A DNA stretch of 64,000 nt from Paenibacillus brevis (lineage in GTDB: Bacteria > Bacillota > Bacilli > Paenibacillales > Paenibacillaceae): NCBI RefSeq assembly GCF_018919145.1, contig NZ_JAHLQJ010000004.1, positions 124,001 through 188,000 of the forward strand, read 5' to 3'. The first letter of the stretch is position 1, and each line of letters starts with the position of its first letter. Both the position numbers and the translations under genes were made by a program. Positions 18,267-28,264 of this stretch are shown here, in pieces. Below the pieces are notes generated by a model. That model ran no database searches and was not told where the DNA came from. It worked only from the letters and a program-made list of their open reading frames with translations.

Positions 18267-19205
18267 TTAGTACACTCCCTCTTCTCCCAGTTTGCGCGCC
18301 AGCCGGTTCGCTCCCATGACAAGAACCAGACCTACCACTGACTTGAACATTCCCACGACCGCAGAGTAACTGTAGTCCCTCTGCAAAATACCGGTTCGAT
18401 AGACGAAGGTATCGAAAACATCCGATACATGGAAGTTCAAGGGGTTCTGCAGCAGAAAAATGTGTTCAAAGCCGATCTCCATGAAATTGCCGAGCCGCAA
18501 AATAAACATCACGACTATGACATAGCGGATCCCCGGCAAAGTAATATGCCAAATTTGTCTCAGCCGTCCCGCTCCGTCCACTTTGGCGGCTTCATACAAT
18601 GACGTATCGATCGAGGTCATGGAGGCCAGATACAAAATAGAGCCCCAGCCCATGCCTTGCCAGACGTTCTGGACAAGCCACATCGGCTTCAGCCACCCTG
18701 ATTTGGCAAACGGTTCGATCGTGCCCAGACCGGCAGCTTCAAGCCATTGATTGACCATTCCGGTCTGCGTAGAGAACAAGGTCATCGTCAAGGACACGAT
18801 AACGACCCAGGAGACAAAATGCGGGGCATACATGATCGTTTGTACGACGTTCCTGAACGACTTCAATCTGACCTCATTCAAGAGGATCGCCAGGAGAATG
18901 GGCGCAGGGAAGAAGAATAAAATGTCCAGGCCCGCAAATTGAAACGTATTTTTGAGCAGGAGCGTGAAATCCTGTTCCATAAACAGCCGTTTGAAGTTAT
19001 CCAAGCCTACCCATGAGCTCTTCAGAAATCCGACGAACGGATCGTAGTTCTGAAATGAAATCATAAGGCCGAACATCGGTACGTATTTGAATATGACAAA
19101 ATACAAAAGCCCGGGCAGAATCATCAGGTAAAACGGGAGATGAACGAAGTACTTGGGCTTGTTTCCGAAAGGGCGGGCGGTGGCAATTACATTAGCTTTC
19201 CTCAT
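18267..19205 (-). CDS. Carbohydrate ABC transporter permease (LplB type)
   Basis: This 312-aa partner permease has six TM helices, the signature KYVPMFGLMISFQNYDP near the N terminus and the EAA loop LYEAAKVDGAGRLRQIWHITLPG. The start is ATG 19205 (MRKANV). A GGAGG at 5-6 nt spacing lies within the preceding in-frame codons, so the upstream ATG at 19217 is not the start. It is the first gene of locus 1, which runs minus-strand to 7187 with permeases, two-component pair, two GH51-type enzymes, binding lipoprotein and GH43-like enzyme. Confidence 0.93.
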   Translation of the reverse strand: MRKANVIATARPFGNKPKYFVHLPFYLMILPGLLYFVIFKYVPMFGLMISFQNYDPFVGFLKSSWVGLDNFKRLFMEQDFTLLLKNTFQFAGLDILFFFPAPILLAILLNEVRLKSFRNVVQTIMYAPHFVSWVVIVSLTMTLFSTQTGMVNQWLEAAGLGTIEPFAKSGWLKPMWLVQNVWQGMGWGSILYLASMTSIDTSLYEAAKVDGAGRLRQIWHITLPGIRYVIVVMFILRLGNFMEIGFEHIFLLQNPLNFHVSDVFDTFVYRTGILQRDYSYSAVVGMFKSVVGLVLVMGANRLARKLGEEGVY

Positions 19206-19235
19206 ATAAACCTCCATGTGAGCCGTATTATCCTC

Positions 19236-19241
19236 ATTATA
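19236..19241 (-). promoter_or_regulatory. Candidate -10 box ahead of locus 1
   Basis: A perfect TATAAT on the minus strand, 31 nt before the LplB ATG. I see no good -35 at the expected distance, which would fit an activator-dependent (YesN-type) promoter. The rest of the roughly 170-nt gap up to the terminator hairpin shows nothing else I can name. Confidence 0.35.
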
Positions 19242-19372
19242 AAGAGCCCGTTTTCCGAATTCGTTGCCCGGATTGTTTTTTTCTTATCCTATTTCACGAT
19301 GTTCCCGGCTTATTAATGTACTTGCCAATCCCCTTCTATTTCGTATAAAAGTAACCCCCCAGAGAATGTCCC

Positions 19373-19393
19373 AAAAGATCATCGCAGATGATC
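19373..19393 (-). terminator. Hairpin after the broken sulfatase gene
   Basis: GATCATC (19377-19383) and GATGATC (19387-19393) form a perfect 7-bp stem with a 3-nt loop. Read on the minus strand it is followed by TTTTGGG. The short U-tract makes it a weak terminator candidate. Confidence 0.45.
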
Positions 19394-19432
19394 GGGGAAA
19401 TCTCTTTCAATATGAGGTTCCGCCAGGCAGAG

Positions 19433-20739
19433 TTACCAAGGTGCCACCTTAGGGGAACTTGGGTCTACCTTTTCCGCTAATCTTCTGCACATAAGTTCCA
19501 TCATAAGCAACTTCACTTCCATATGCCCAGCATTGTCCCATAAGTTATCCCGTTCCTGCGGGTCGGTCTGCAGATCATATAGTTCACCTTCATTATTTGG
19601 GTGATGAAGAACTAACTTATGTGTCTTTGTCCTTACCATTACCGCACCTTCGGTACTTTCTTCCTCACCTCTTGATTCCTCCACTTCACAGAAGATCTCT
19701 TCTCTATGATCTGCTTGCATACCAGTTAGAACAGGCATCAATGATTTGCCTTGTATTCCTGGATGCATTGGAACACCAGCCGCTTCAAGCAGCGTTGGAG
19801 CCAAATCCACCAGTTCCACGAAAGTTGATTTTCGCGTATTTGCCTTAAATGTCCCCGGATAAGAAATAATTAGCGGCACATGCACAGATTCCTCGTAAAA
19901 ATGCAGTCCTTTTAAATAAATGCCGTGGTCGCCTAAGAGTTCTCCATGATCAGACATATAAATGACAATCGTGTTATTCAGTTGACCTGTTCGTTCGAGC
20001 GCTTCCAGCATTCTACCTACTTGTTCATCGACCAAATCACACATCGCCCAATACGCAGCACGTATATACCTATGATCCTTTTCACTCATTTTATTAAAAG
20101 GATAAAGCTTAGGGTTCGCATATGCCCCCAGGTGATCTCTACGCTGAACTGCGGGTTTGGAATCTAACTCACCCTCCGCATAACTCGGAAGCGGAATCTC
20201 ATCCAGTCGATCCAGGTAGCGCTTCATGTGACCTTCCGGCGGATCAAAAGGATGGTGCGGAGCAAATAATCATCGATTGATCGCGACGTATACTTTTTCC
20301 CCTTTGATCTGAGCCAATGTGAATATTCATTGACCGGCCAGTCTTCTTTAGGATGGTGTGACCAATGAAATAAATCGTAGCCGTCATTGATGCGCCTTTC
20401 CATACCTTTACCTAAACTTGGATGGCAGGCCGAGATATGCAGCTTCCCGGACAATCCGCAAGTGTATCCCGCTTCATTTAATAAACGCGTAACCAATACT
20501 TCAGTATCCGGTATGCTTTGCCCATTTTTTGTGAACTTAACCGTCCTCGGGTACCTACCCGTTAAGAAACTGGCACGGCTTGGGGAACATATCGTGGAAT
20601 TACAGTAAGTATTCTCAAATAAAATACCCTCCTGTGCTAATTTATCAATATTGGGTGTGTGTACAAACGAATTCCCATAGCACCCTAACGAGTCAAAGCG
20701 TTGCTGATCAGTACAAATCCATAGTATATTGGGCTTCAC
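19433..20739 (-). pseudogene. Sulfatase, frameshifted and internally deleted
   Basis: The gene starts as a Cys-type sulfatase with MKPNILWICTDQQR, the formylglycine motif CSPSR at about residue 52, and GLSGKLH. After about residue 155 (near 20270-20285) the frame is lost and stops at 20224. The other frame continues with FAPHHPFDPPEGHMKRYLDR and runs to a normal sulfatase C terminus (MSDHGELLGDHGIYLKG ... KVAPW). In related proteins roughly 40-50 residues stand between the two parts, so both a deletion and a frameshift are likely. I therefore treat both pieces as one dead gene. The second piece alone lacks the catalytic Cys. The intact sulfatase at 32809 is a different subfamily. Confidence 0.85.
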
Positions 20740-20813
20740 CTGTTACACCTCTTTTTATGATTAATAGGGAAGGCTCTTGCTGTCCGCATATTCGCCCGGA
20801 TTAAAAATGTAAC

Positions 20814-20907
20814 AAAAAGCCCGTAGCATGAGGAAGGATCTGTTGTTCGACATCAATCCTTAAATGGTCGGCGGTGGTTAATCCTCCATTATCCTCATGG
20901 ACGGGCT
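20814..20907 (-). terminator. Large terminator-like structure after the GH2 gene
   Basis: The segment 20818-20834 pairs with 20892-20907 (AGCCCGT with ACGGGCT, ATGAGGA with TCCTCAT, one small bulge), enclosing about 57 nt that can itself pair (AAGGAT with ATCCTT). On the minus strand the closing stem is followed by TTTTTGTT. It ends arabinan locus 2. The unusually long structured loop is described under findings. Confidence 0.6.
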
Positions 20908-20927
20908 TCTTCTATTAATTTATGCGA

Positions 20928-22694
20928 TTACTTCAAATTGATTTCCCTAATCTGCTCCAACGGAAATTTCAGCTTGCGGTCCTCTGTAAGCATACCGTTG
21001 ATCTCCTGCTGGACATCGGTAAGCTGGGTGTAGCAGAAGCCGCAAATATAATCCACGCTCTTAATCGCCTGTACCAGGCCGTCAAAGCGTGCCAGGAATT
21101 CTTCATCCGTCTTTACCTGATGCCCGTAGCCCCAGCCTTTATCCGACTGGAAGGCGATTCCGCCGAACTCGGTGATCATGATCGGCTGGCCTTTATACTC
21201 ATAGCCGTCGGCGAGCGCATATTTCCATTGGTTGCAGGTTGTCTCATTGTTGACGATTGCGTCCTTGTTGTCCGCATACCGCTTCAGGAACTTCTCTCCG
21301 GTCTCCACATAGTCATGCAAGGTGATAATATCGGAGACGGTATGCTCCCAGCCGTCATTTGTAATGACCGGACGGTACGGGTCATACGATTTGGTCAGAT
21401 GGTAAATACTCTCCGTAAATTTCTGCTGTCTTTGATCATGCAAAATATACGGAATTCCCCAGGACTCATTGAATGGGACCCAGGTGATAATGCTCGGATG
21501 GTTATATTGCTGATGCACGATTTCCAGCCATTCCTTGGTAAAGTTCTCCACCGCATCATCATGAAATTCGAACGTCGCCGCCATTTCCGACCATACCAAA
21601 AGGCCCTTAACGTCGCACCAGTACAAGAAGCGGGCGTCCTCAATTTTCATGTGCTTGCGCACGCCGTTATAGCCCATCTCCAGCATAAAGTCGATGTCGG
21701 CAATTAGGGCTTCCTCGCTCGGCGGTGTCAAATGGCTCTCCGTCCAATAGCCCTGGTCCAGCATCAGCCGTTGATAGATTGGCACATTGTTGAGAAGCAC
21801 CTTGCCTTTTTCAATGGATACCTTTCTCATGCCGAAATAGGATAGCACGCGATCCACAACGATATCATCCTGGTACAGCACAAATTCCACATCATAGAGA
21901 TTCGGCTGCTGCGGCGACCAGAAGCGTCTTTTCCAGGGTCCGTTCACTTCGTGTACCAGATCTACTTCCACGCTCAGGCGAGGCCGGTCGATCACCAGAC
22001 TTACCGTCTTTACATGACGGTCCTTCATCGTCACGATGGCTTCCAGTCTTAAGGTTCCCTTCGCCGTCTCCAGGCCGTGTACCCGGTAATCAAAGGCTAC
22101 TCTGGCATGATCGAGATCCGGGGTGATCTTCACTGTGTCAAGCCGCTGCTCCTCCACATATTCCAGCCAGACGGTCTGCCAAATGCCGGTAGTCTGCACA
22201 TAGAAGCATTCGAAATTGTCCTTCGTCCACCGCTGCTTGCCCCGTGGTTGGGTGCAGTCGTCGCTGTCCTCCGCTTTCAGTGTAATGATATTATCCGCGC
22301 CGAATGTCAGGTAAGGCGTAATATCGAAGGAAAATGCGGCATAGGCCCCCTGATGGCTGCCAGCCAGCACCCCGTTTACCCATACCTTGGCGATATAATC
22401 CACGGCTTGAAAATGCAGGATTACCCGTTGTCCTTCCGCTTCCTTCGGAATCGGCACGTTCTTGCTGTACCATACCCGCGAATGGAATTCCTCGATACCG
22501 ATGCCGCTGGCCTGTGTTTCATACGTGAATGGAACAGTAATCTTATGCGTTCCTGCCAGCTGTTCCTGCCATTTTTCAATTTCCCCGACGTTCTCATCGT
22601 CGAACCGGAAGTCCCATTCGCCGTTCAGGTTCATCCATTTTTCGCGCACGAATTGGGGTCTTGGATAATCTTTGATATAACCCTTGGTTGTCAT
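20928..22694 (-). CDS. Glycoside hydrolase family 2 enzyme (beta-galactosidase-like)
   Basis: This 588-aa intracellular enzyme has an N-terminal jelly-roll sugar-binding domain (about 1-170; NLNGEWDFRFDDE, VWYSKNV), an immunoglobulin-like domain (about 175-275) and a TIM barrel (about 280-588). The acid/base is Glu410 in FNESWG and the nucleophile Glu509 in ITEFGG. At this length it lacks the extra C-terminal domains of LacZ and is nearer to short beta-galactosidases or beta-glucuronidases. Start chosen at ATG 22694 (MTTKGYIKDYP), 6 nt after GGAGG and 17 nt after the GH51 stop; longer readings intrude into that gene. As last gene of locus 2 it may clip galactose or another beta-linked unit from arabinogalactan fragments (inference). 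Confidence 0.88.
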   Translation of the reverse strand: MTTKGYIKDYPRPQFVREKWMNLNGEWDFRFDDENVGEIEKWQEQLAGTHKITVPFTYETQASGIGIEEFHSRVWYSKNVPIPKEAEGQRVILHFQAVDYIAKVWVNGVLAGSHQGAYAAFSFDITPYLTFGADNIITLKAEDSDDCTQPRGKQRWTKDNFECFYVQTTGIWQTVWLEYVEEQRLDTVKITPDLDHARVAFDYRVHGLETAKGTLRLEAIVTMKDRHVKTVSLVIDRPRLSVEVDLVHEVNGPWKRRFWSPQQPNLYDVEFVLYQDDIVVDRVLSYFGMRKVSIEKGKVLLNNVPIYQRLMLDQGYWTESHLTPPSEEALIADIDFMLEMGYNGVRKHMKIEDARFLYWCDVKGLLVWSEMAATFEFHDDAVENFTKEWLEIVHQQYNHPSIITWVPFNESWGIPYILHDQRQQKFTESIYHLTKSYDPYRPVITNDGWEHTVSDIITLHDYVETGEKFLKRYADNKDAIVNNETTCNQWKYALADGYEYKGQPIMITEFGGIAFQSDKGWGYGHQVKTDEEFLARFDGLVQAIKSVDYICGFCYTQLTDVQQEINGMLTEDRKLKFPLEQIREINLK

Positions 22695-22711
22695 CTTGCT
22701 CCTCCTGAAAG

Positions 22712-24724
22712 TTATTTGGTTCTGATCTCCAATGCATAGACCGATGCCGGACGCAGCGGATAACCCGCCTTCCAGGCTTCGAACGGAATGGAGCTGGACT
22801 TGCAGGAGATGCAATCCGGGGCGAAGACGGAATTGATATCCCACTCGGATTCTCCTGTAATTTCATAAAGCACAGTGTCTTTGGAGGCCTGAAGCTCTCC
22901 AAGATCCAGAGCGGCTCTTACCTCTTGCAGGCTCCGGTTGACGATAAACAGAGTGATCGTGCTTCTGTCTTTGTTCGTGCACGCGGCTACATCCAGATCC
23001 GGCAAGGCGTCCAAATCGATCGGTGCCGGTTTGTTGGATTGAACAGCGAAGGTGCCGCACTCTACATTTACCGGAAGCATGTGGGAAATTTCGCGTCCCG
23101 CATAGAGCTTCATTACCTCATAGGTAGGTGTTCCGTATACCTTAAGCGGATGTCCGCTCCAGCCAGGGACTTTGCCGCAGTATTGATCCGCATAGTAATC
23201 GCCGACGCGGATACAGCCTCCGAGCCACCCGTTCACAAGATCGGAGAAGCTTCCGATATGCACAATGTCGCTGGCCCGCAGCATTTCATTCAGGTTGGCT
23301 GCGTTAGCCACCGCCGCTCCAAGCGTATGCTCATCCGGTAATCCTCTACGGATGTTATTCGGATAGTACATCGTATTGTATTCGGTAATAGCCAGCTTCA
23401 CATGACAGTGCTTCAGATTGGCAAAAATCTGTTCTTTTGTCTCTTCCAAATTAAGGCGGGTCCACTCTGAATAGGCAGCCATCGCCTTATAACGCTCATC
23501 CTCCGGCGTATTGCGGTCCATCCCGAAACGGTTGTACCCATGATACAAATGCAGAGTCAAATAATCGATGTGCTCGCCCGCAATGTCAAGCACAGCCCGG
23601 TTCCATTCCTGATCGGTATGACCGCATGCCAGAATGACAATGGAAGGGTCAATCTTCTTCATCGCTTTAATGATAGGGAGCATACGTCTGGCGAATTGTT
23701 CTCCCGTTACACTTCCGACCTGCCAGGCGCCCCAAACTTCATTTCCAATTTCCCAATATTTCACATCATAGGGCTCCGGATGTCCGTTAGCAGCCCGCTG
23801 AGCACCCATCGGGGTATCCGTGGAGCCATTGCAATATTCCACCCATGCCGCTGCTTCTTCGGGTGTGCCCGAACCGTCATTTACACAAATCAGCGGCTCC
23901 ACCTTCAACTCCCGGCAAAAGGCGATAAACTCATCTGTACCAAAGTATTTGCTGGTCCAGCCTCCCCAAGCTTCATTGAACATCACCGGCCGTTCCAATA
24001 CCGGCCCGATTCCATGCTCAAAATGGTAGGCGCTAATATAGTTGCCCGCGAGTCTCATCATGCCGGCATTCAAATCCCTGGTCATCTCGACCACTTCGCG
24101 CTTCACCATGCCAATATGGTCCTCCGGCAGCAAGGAAACATGATCGATCCAAAGCATGCCCGTGGACACGCTATCCTTCCATCGAGGATGCTCAGACGGC
24201 ACATACACGCGGAATTCCGCGTCCGCACAATCTCTGCTGACGGCTAGCACGGCTTCATATTCACGCCAGTTATGGCTGTTCACTTCTATGCGCTCCAGGC
24301 CTAGCCGTTCTTGATTGCTGCGATCTACAGCCTCGACGATCACATAATTAAACTCGATCGACGTTCGGATGACCAGCTTCACGGAATAATTCTTCGGTCC
24401 CTTCAGAGCAATTCGTTGGGCAATTCCCGCATAAGCCTCATCGTCGCTTAAGATGCGGATGCGCTGTGCGCGCCCCGAATGCTTTGGCGCCGAAGCCTCC
24501 AATGCATACTTCGTATTGCGCCCATTGGTGTAAGTATACCAGCTTCCCGATACGCCGGAGGTTCCCCCCGCTTCGCTCTCAAAGTCCATGTCTTTCAGCG
24601 GGAAGGCCAGCATGGCCTCCATATGATCACGAATATCCTCTACAAAATGCCCGAACAAATAAGGATTAATTGTGTGCTCGCTGGCACTGTTGCAATCGAT
24701 TGAAATCGTAGCTTTATTGTTCAA
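22712..24724 (-). CDS. Alpha-L-arabinofuranosidase (GH51)
   Basis: This 670-aa intracellular arabinofuranosidase has the N-terminal PYLFGHFVEDIRDHM motif, an inserted binding-like domain, and a TIM barrel with acid/base Glu329 (WEIGNE) and nucleophile Glu448 (ITEYN). The C-terminal sandwich is followed by a short tail. It is paralogous to 12384-14438 over its whole length. The start is a TTG with GGAGG 7 nt upstream; no ATG with a better site is near. It follows the permease gene of locus 2 by 20 nt and precedes the GH2 gene, so the two hydrolases are probably co-expressed with the importer. Confidence 0.92.
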   Translation of the reverse strand: MNNKATISIDCNSASEHTINPYLFGHFVEDIRDHMEAMLAFPLKDMDFESEAGGTSGVSGSWYTYTNGRNTKYALEASAPKHSGRAQRIRILSDDEAYAGIAQRIALKGPKNYSVKLVIRTSIEFNYVIVEAVDRSNQERLGLERIEVNSHNWREYEAVLAVSRDCADAEFRVYVPSEHPRWKDSVSTGMLWIDHVSLLPEDHIGMVKREVVEMTRDLNAGMMRLAGNYISAYHFEHGIGPVLERPVMFNEAWGGWTSKYFGTDEFIAFCRELKVEPLICVNDGSGTPEEAAAWVEYCNGSTDTPMGAQRAANGHPEPYDVKYWEIGNEVWGAWQVGSVTGEQFARRMLPIIKAMKKIDPSIVILACGHTDQEWNRAVLDIAGEHIDYLTLHLYHGYNRFGMDRNTPEDERYKAMAAYSEWTRLNLEETKEQIFANLKHCHVKLAITEYNTMYYPNNIRRGLPDEHTLGAAVANAANLNEMLRASDIVHIGSFSDLVNGWLGGCIRVGDYYADQYCGKVPGWSGHPLKVYGTPTYEVMKLYAGREISHMLPVNVECGTFAVQSNKPAPIDLDALPDLDVAACTNKDRSTITLFIVNRSLQEVRAALDLGELQASKDTVLYEITGESEWDINSVFAPDCISCKSSSIPFEAWKAGYPLRPASVYALEIRTK

Positions 24725-24744
24725 TTTTATACCTCCGTTGCCAT

Positions 24745-25641
24745 TTATCCTTTTATGGAGCCGATCATAACACCTTTAACGAAATGCCGTTGCACAAATG
24801 GATACATGATCAGCACCGGCAGACTCGATACGATAATGACCGCATACTTGATGCTCTCGGATAGCAGTATTTTCTCTTCAAGGCCTACATTACCGCCGTC
24901 AGCGCCAGCTGATTGGCTGATCATCAGGATTTCCCGAAGCACAAGTTGAAGTGGATATAAATCTTCCGTTCGGATGTAAATCAGAGCGTTAAAGAATGCA
25001 TTCCAATGGCCCACTGCATAGAACAACACCATAACCGCAATAATCGGTTTGGACAGAGGGAGAATGATGCTGATCAGCAGCCGCCAGTTGGAACAGCCGT
25101 CAATATGCGCCGCCTCCTGAAGCTCCCACGGAATACTGGATTGAAAATAAGTCCGCATGACAATCAGGTTATATGTCGAGATGGCGCCCGGAATGATCAG
25201 CGCCCACATCGTGTCGACCATTCCCAGGCTCTTAACCAGCAGGTAGCTCGGAATCAATCCCCCGCTGAAGAACATGGTCAGGGTGACAATCATCATCAGA
25301 CCTTTGCGTCCCGGCAAATCCGGTCTGGATAACGGATAAGCAGCCAGCAAAGTCATAACGATATTGATCAGTGTGCCGACTACCGCATAGACAATCGAGT
25401 TGCGGTATCCGGTCCAAATTTTGTCATTATGCAAAATGCTTGTGTACGCTTCAAGCGTCAGGCCCTTTGGCAGCAGCCATACCTCTCCGCCCAGCACCCT
25501 GGCCGGGTCACTGAACGAAGCACTGACCACAAACACCAGCGGATAAAGCACGATAAGAATAATTACCGCGGCGATCAGATATACGATAACATCGAACAAG
25601 CGCTCGTCCGATGGACCTTTCAAAGATACTTCTCTAGACAT
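24745..25641 (-). CDS. Carbohydrate ABC transporter permease (LplC/YtcP type)
   Basis: This 298-aa permease has six TM helices, the EAA loop WELQEAAHIDGCSNWRLLISI, and the family tail QRHFVKGVMIGSIKG. The ATG is preceded by GGAGGAGATGAACA. It follows its LplB-type partner by 15 nt. Together with the lipoprotein at 26649-28223 it forms the importer of locus 2 and is a paralogue of the permease at 17390. No ATPase gene is nearby. Confidence 0.94.
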   Translation of the reverse strand: MSREVSLKGPSDERLFDVIVYLIAAVIILIVLYPLVFVVSASFSDPARVLGGEVWLLPKGLTLEAYTSILHNDKIWTGYRNSIVYAVVGTLINIVMTLLAAYPLSRPDLPGRKGLMMIVTLTMFFSGGLIPSYLLVKSLGMVDTMWALIIPGAISTYNLIVMRTYFQSSIPWELQEAAHIDGCSNWRLLISIILPLSKPIIAVMVLFYAVGHWNAFFNALIYIRTEDLYPLQLVLREILMISQSAGADGGNVGLEEKILLSESIKYAVIIVSSLPVLIMYPFVQRHFVKGVMIGSIKG

Positions 25642-25656
25642 TGTTCATCTCCTCCA

Positions 25657-26616
25657 TTACCAAAGGCTCGTCTCTGATGTTTTTCTTGCAAACCTGTTCA
25701 CCAGCAGCAGGAGCGTCAAGTTAATCAAGGAGTTGAAGAGCCCGATTGCCGCAGTGTAACTGTATTCTCCCTTCAAGATCCCGGTGGTATATACGAAGGT
25801 AGAGATCACGTCACTGGCTTCAAGGTTCAGGTTGTTCTGCATAAGCAGGATCTTCTCGAAACCGATGTTCATGAATTGTCCGATGTCCAGAATGAGCAGG
25901 ATGACGATCGTCGGGATGATCCCTGGCAACGATACGTGCCAGATACGCCGCATACGAGAAGCACCGTCTATCTTGGCAGCCTCGTACAACTGCGGATTAA
26001 TCCCGCTAAGCGCCGCAATATAGATGATGGATTGCCAGCCCATGTTTTGCCATATATTAGAGCCGATAAAAATCGTCTTGAACCAGCCTGCCGATTCCAT
26101 GAAGCGGGTCGGCGATCCGCCCAGAGCCTGGATCAGCATATTGATCGGGCCATTCGTGGAGAGCAGAACGGTCAGGATGCCTACAATAACTACGACGGAA
26201 ATAAAGTGCGGAATGTAGGTGATATTTTGCAGCAGCTTGCTATAGCGTTTACTGCGAATTTCGTTAATCAGTAGTGCAAGCATAATCGGTATTGGAAATG
26301 CAATCAGCAGTGAAAACAGATTAATGGATAACGTATTCCAGAGCAGTCTCCAGAAATAATAGGAATCGAAGAAGCGCTGAAAGTTATCAAAGCCCACCCA
26401 GCTGCTGCCAAGAATTCCTTTGCCCGGATTAAAATTTTTAAATGCAATTTGCAGCCCGTAAAGCGGGCCGTAATGGAACAGCAAATACCATGTGATCGGC
26501 AATAACAGCATCAGATACAGATCGTATCTGCTGAGAATTTGCCTAATGAGGCGGTTGCCCCGTTCCGGTCGGAACTGGGGCACCGCGGCAGTCTCATGGA
26601 TTTCTGCGTTCTTCAT
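25657..26616 (-). CDS. Carbohydrate ABC transporter permease (LplB type)
   Basis: This 319-aa permease has six TM helices, the YGPLYGLQIAFKNFNPGKG signature and the EAA loop QLYEAAKIDGASRMRRIW. I favour ATG 26616 (MKNAEIH), 9 nt after AGGAG, over ATG 26622, which sits only 3 nt from it. The gene is 32 nt downstream of the binding lipoprotein and pairs with the following LplC-type gene. Confidence 0.93.
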   Translation of the reverse strand: MKNAEIHETAAVPQFRPERGNRLIRQILSRYDLYLMLLLPITWYLLFHYGPLYGLQIAFKNFNPGKGILGSSWVGFDNFQRFFDSYYFWRLLWNTLSINLFSLLIAFPIPIMLALLINEIRSKRYSKLLQNITYIPHFISVVVIVGILTVLLSTNGPINMLIQALGGSPTRFMESAGWFKTIFIGSNIWQNMGWQSIIYIAALSGINPQLYEAAKIDGASRMRRIWHVSLPGIIPTIVILLILDIGQFMNIGFEKILLMQNNLNLEASDVISTFVYTTGILKGEYSYTAAIGLFNSLINLTLLLLVNRFARKTSETSLW

Positions 26617-26648
26617 GAACATCCACTCCTATCCCATAGAGGTTCTGC

Positions 26649-28223
26649 CTATTTAGCCATTTTGTCGTATGCGTCTTGGTAGATTTGCTGAAGCTCTTCA
26701 ATGCTCATCTTTTTAAGCGTAGCCTGGAACTCATCCCACTTGTCAAAGCTCAATGCACCTGCGATAAATTTCGTGCTTTGCTCTTCATAGTACTTATCGA
26801 TATCATTCCGAAGCGTATTCACCTTCTGAGCTGTTGCTTCGTCGAACATCGGCGCCGCATAGCGGGTTTTCGGCATGAACGGAGCCAGCGTATCTTGTGC
26901 TTCCTGTACTTGCGGAGGATTAATATACGAGCCGACATATTCACTGATCAGGTGAGGCGCGCCTCCACCGGCATATGGCGTAAGCTTCGGTTGCGTCTCG
27001 GCTGTGGAGAATTCAGGCTTGTACGTTGGAATTCCATCGACCAGCTCGTAATGCTCGCCTTCCCGGCCGAATCTCAGCAGGGTCGAACCTTCATCACTGT
27101 AGAAATAGTCGATCCAACGCATCGATACCTCTGGATGCTTGTTAACCGAAGTGATGGCAAATGCACCTTGGTCACGCGGCACAGGAGCTCCTTGGCTTTG
27201 CAGGCGGTCGCCATGCGGGCCTTCAAACGGTGCGATACCTGTATATTGATCTGAAATTGGCAGGAAGTTATTATTCGTCTGATCGAAGAAAACACCTGTA
27301 TTCCCCGATCCTTGCTTTGCCAGATATTGCGCTTCCGTTTGTGAGAATACTTCATGATCCAGGAGATTCTCTGCATACAGCTTGTTCAAGAACATGAGCA
27401 ATTCTTTGTTACGCTCGCTGCCCATCCAAATTTCAACTTTATCGTCATTAATATTGACGTTGTAGCCGAATTGCTGGTCCAGTCCGAAGGATCCGCTCAT
27501 CGCAACGACAATAGGAAGTCCGGTACGGGCCGTGATCGGAATTTCATCCTGTTGTCCGTTTCCGTTCGGATCTTGATCGCGGAAGGCAACCAGTGCCTCA
27601 TACAGCTCATCAAGAGTTTCAGGCACTTTCAGGTTCAACTTCTCCAGCCAGGCCGTATTGATCCATCTTTTGTCCGTCCGGGCCGAATCCAGCGTAACGA
27701 TACCAGGAATCGTATAGATATGTCCCTCAGGCGTAGTAATCGATGCACGGATTTCCGGATATTCTTCCATCAATTTTTTAAGATTCGGAGCATATTCCTC
27801 AATCAGGTTTTCCAGTGGAATCAGTTGTCCGCCAGAACCGTAACGAACGGCTTCCAATGGTGTAATATTCGAGCGGTACATGATGTCAGGCAATTCATTC
27901 GATGCGAACAGCAGATTCTTTTTCTCGGCAAAACCGTCTGTTGGCGCTTCAATGAATTCCATTTGGACATTACTCAACTTCTCGTAATCCTGGAACACCG
28001 GCATGTCCTTAAAAGGACCATTGACAGGAGCGATACGTGTAAACATTTTCAGCTTCACCGGCTCTTGTACAATCGGGAATCCATCCTTACTTACCGTCGA
28101 CTGCTCACCCGATCCTTGAGTAGCGGCTTCCTTGTTGCTGTTGGCGCCCGTGCTGCAGCCTCCGAGCGCGAGAGCAGCAATGATCATCAAGCTCATTGCC
28201 GTTCTTCTCCATTGTCTTTGCAT
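26649..28223 (-). CDS. Sugar ABC transporter substrate-binding lipoprotein (LplA type)
   Basis: This 524-aa lipoprotein has an Arg-rich N terminus, a hydrophobic stretch, the lipobox LGGC (Cys at about residue 22), a Ser/Gly/Gln tether, then a family-1 solute-binding fold with the calcium-loop-like DQDPNGNGQQDEIPIT segment. The start is ATG 28223 (MQRQWRRTAM). AAGGAGGTCG lies 11 nt upstream, inside what would be codons of a longer reading from 28265, which I reject. It is the first importer gene of locus 2, and its leader holds a candidate cre site. Substrate is probably an arabinose- or galactose-containing oligosaccharide by context only. Confidence 0.92.
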   Translation of the reverse strand: MQRQWRRTAMSLMIIAALALGGCSTGANSNKEAATQGSGEQSTVSKDGFPIVQEPVKLKMFTRIAPVNGPFKDMPVFQDYEKLSNVQMEFIEAPTDGFAEKKNLLFASNELPDIMYRSNITPLEAVRYGSGGQLIPLENLIEEYAPNLKKLMEEYPEIRASITTPEGHIYTIPGIVTLDSARTDKRWINTAWLEKLNLKVPETLDELYEALVAFRDQDPNGNGQQDEIPITARTGLPIVVAMSGSFGLDQQFGYNVNINDDKVEIWMGSERNKELLMFLNKLYAENLLDHEVFSQTEAQYLAKQGSGNTGVFFDQTNNNFLPISDQYTGIAPFEGPHGDRLQSQGAPVPRDQGAFAITSVNKHPEVSMRWIDYFYSDEGSTLLRFGREGEHYELVDGIPTYKPEFSTAETQPKLTPYAGGGAPHLISEYVGSYINPPQVQEAQDTLAPFMPKTRYAAPMFDEATAQKVNTLRNDIDKYYEEQSTKFIAGALSFDKWDEFQATLKKMSIEELQQIYQDAYDKMAK

Positions 28224-28264
28224 TACTAATACGACCTCCTTCATCTTGTCACTTGCCTTTGTCA

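Noticed and set aside
19433..20739. Two separate genes, a short sulfatase and a second hydrolase
   Set aside because: The end of one frame and the start of the other are parts of one sulfatase sequence (APHHPFDPP follows directly in the shifted frame), and the second part has no plausible ribosome site.
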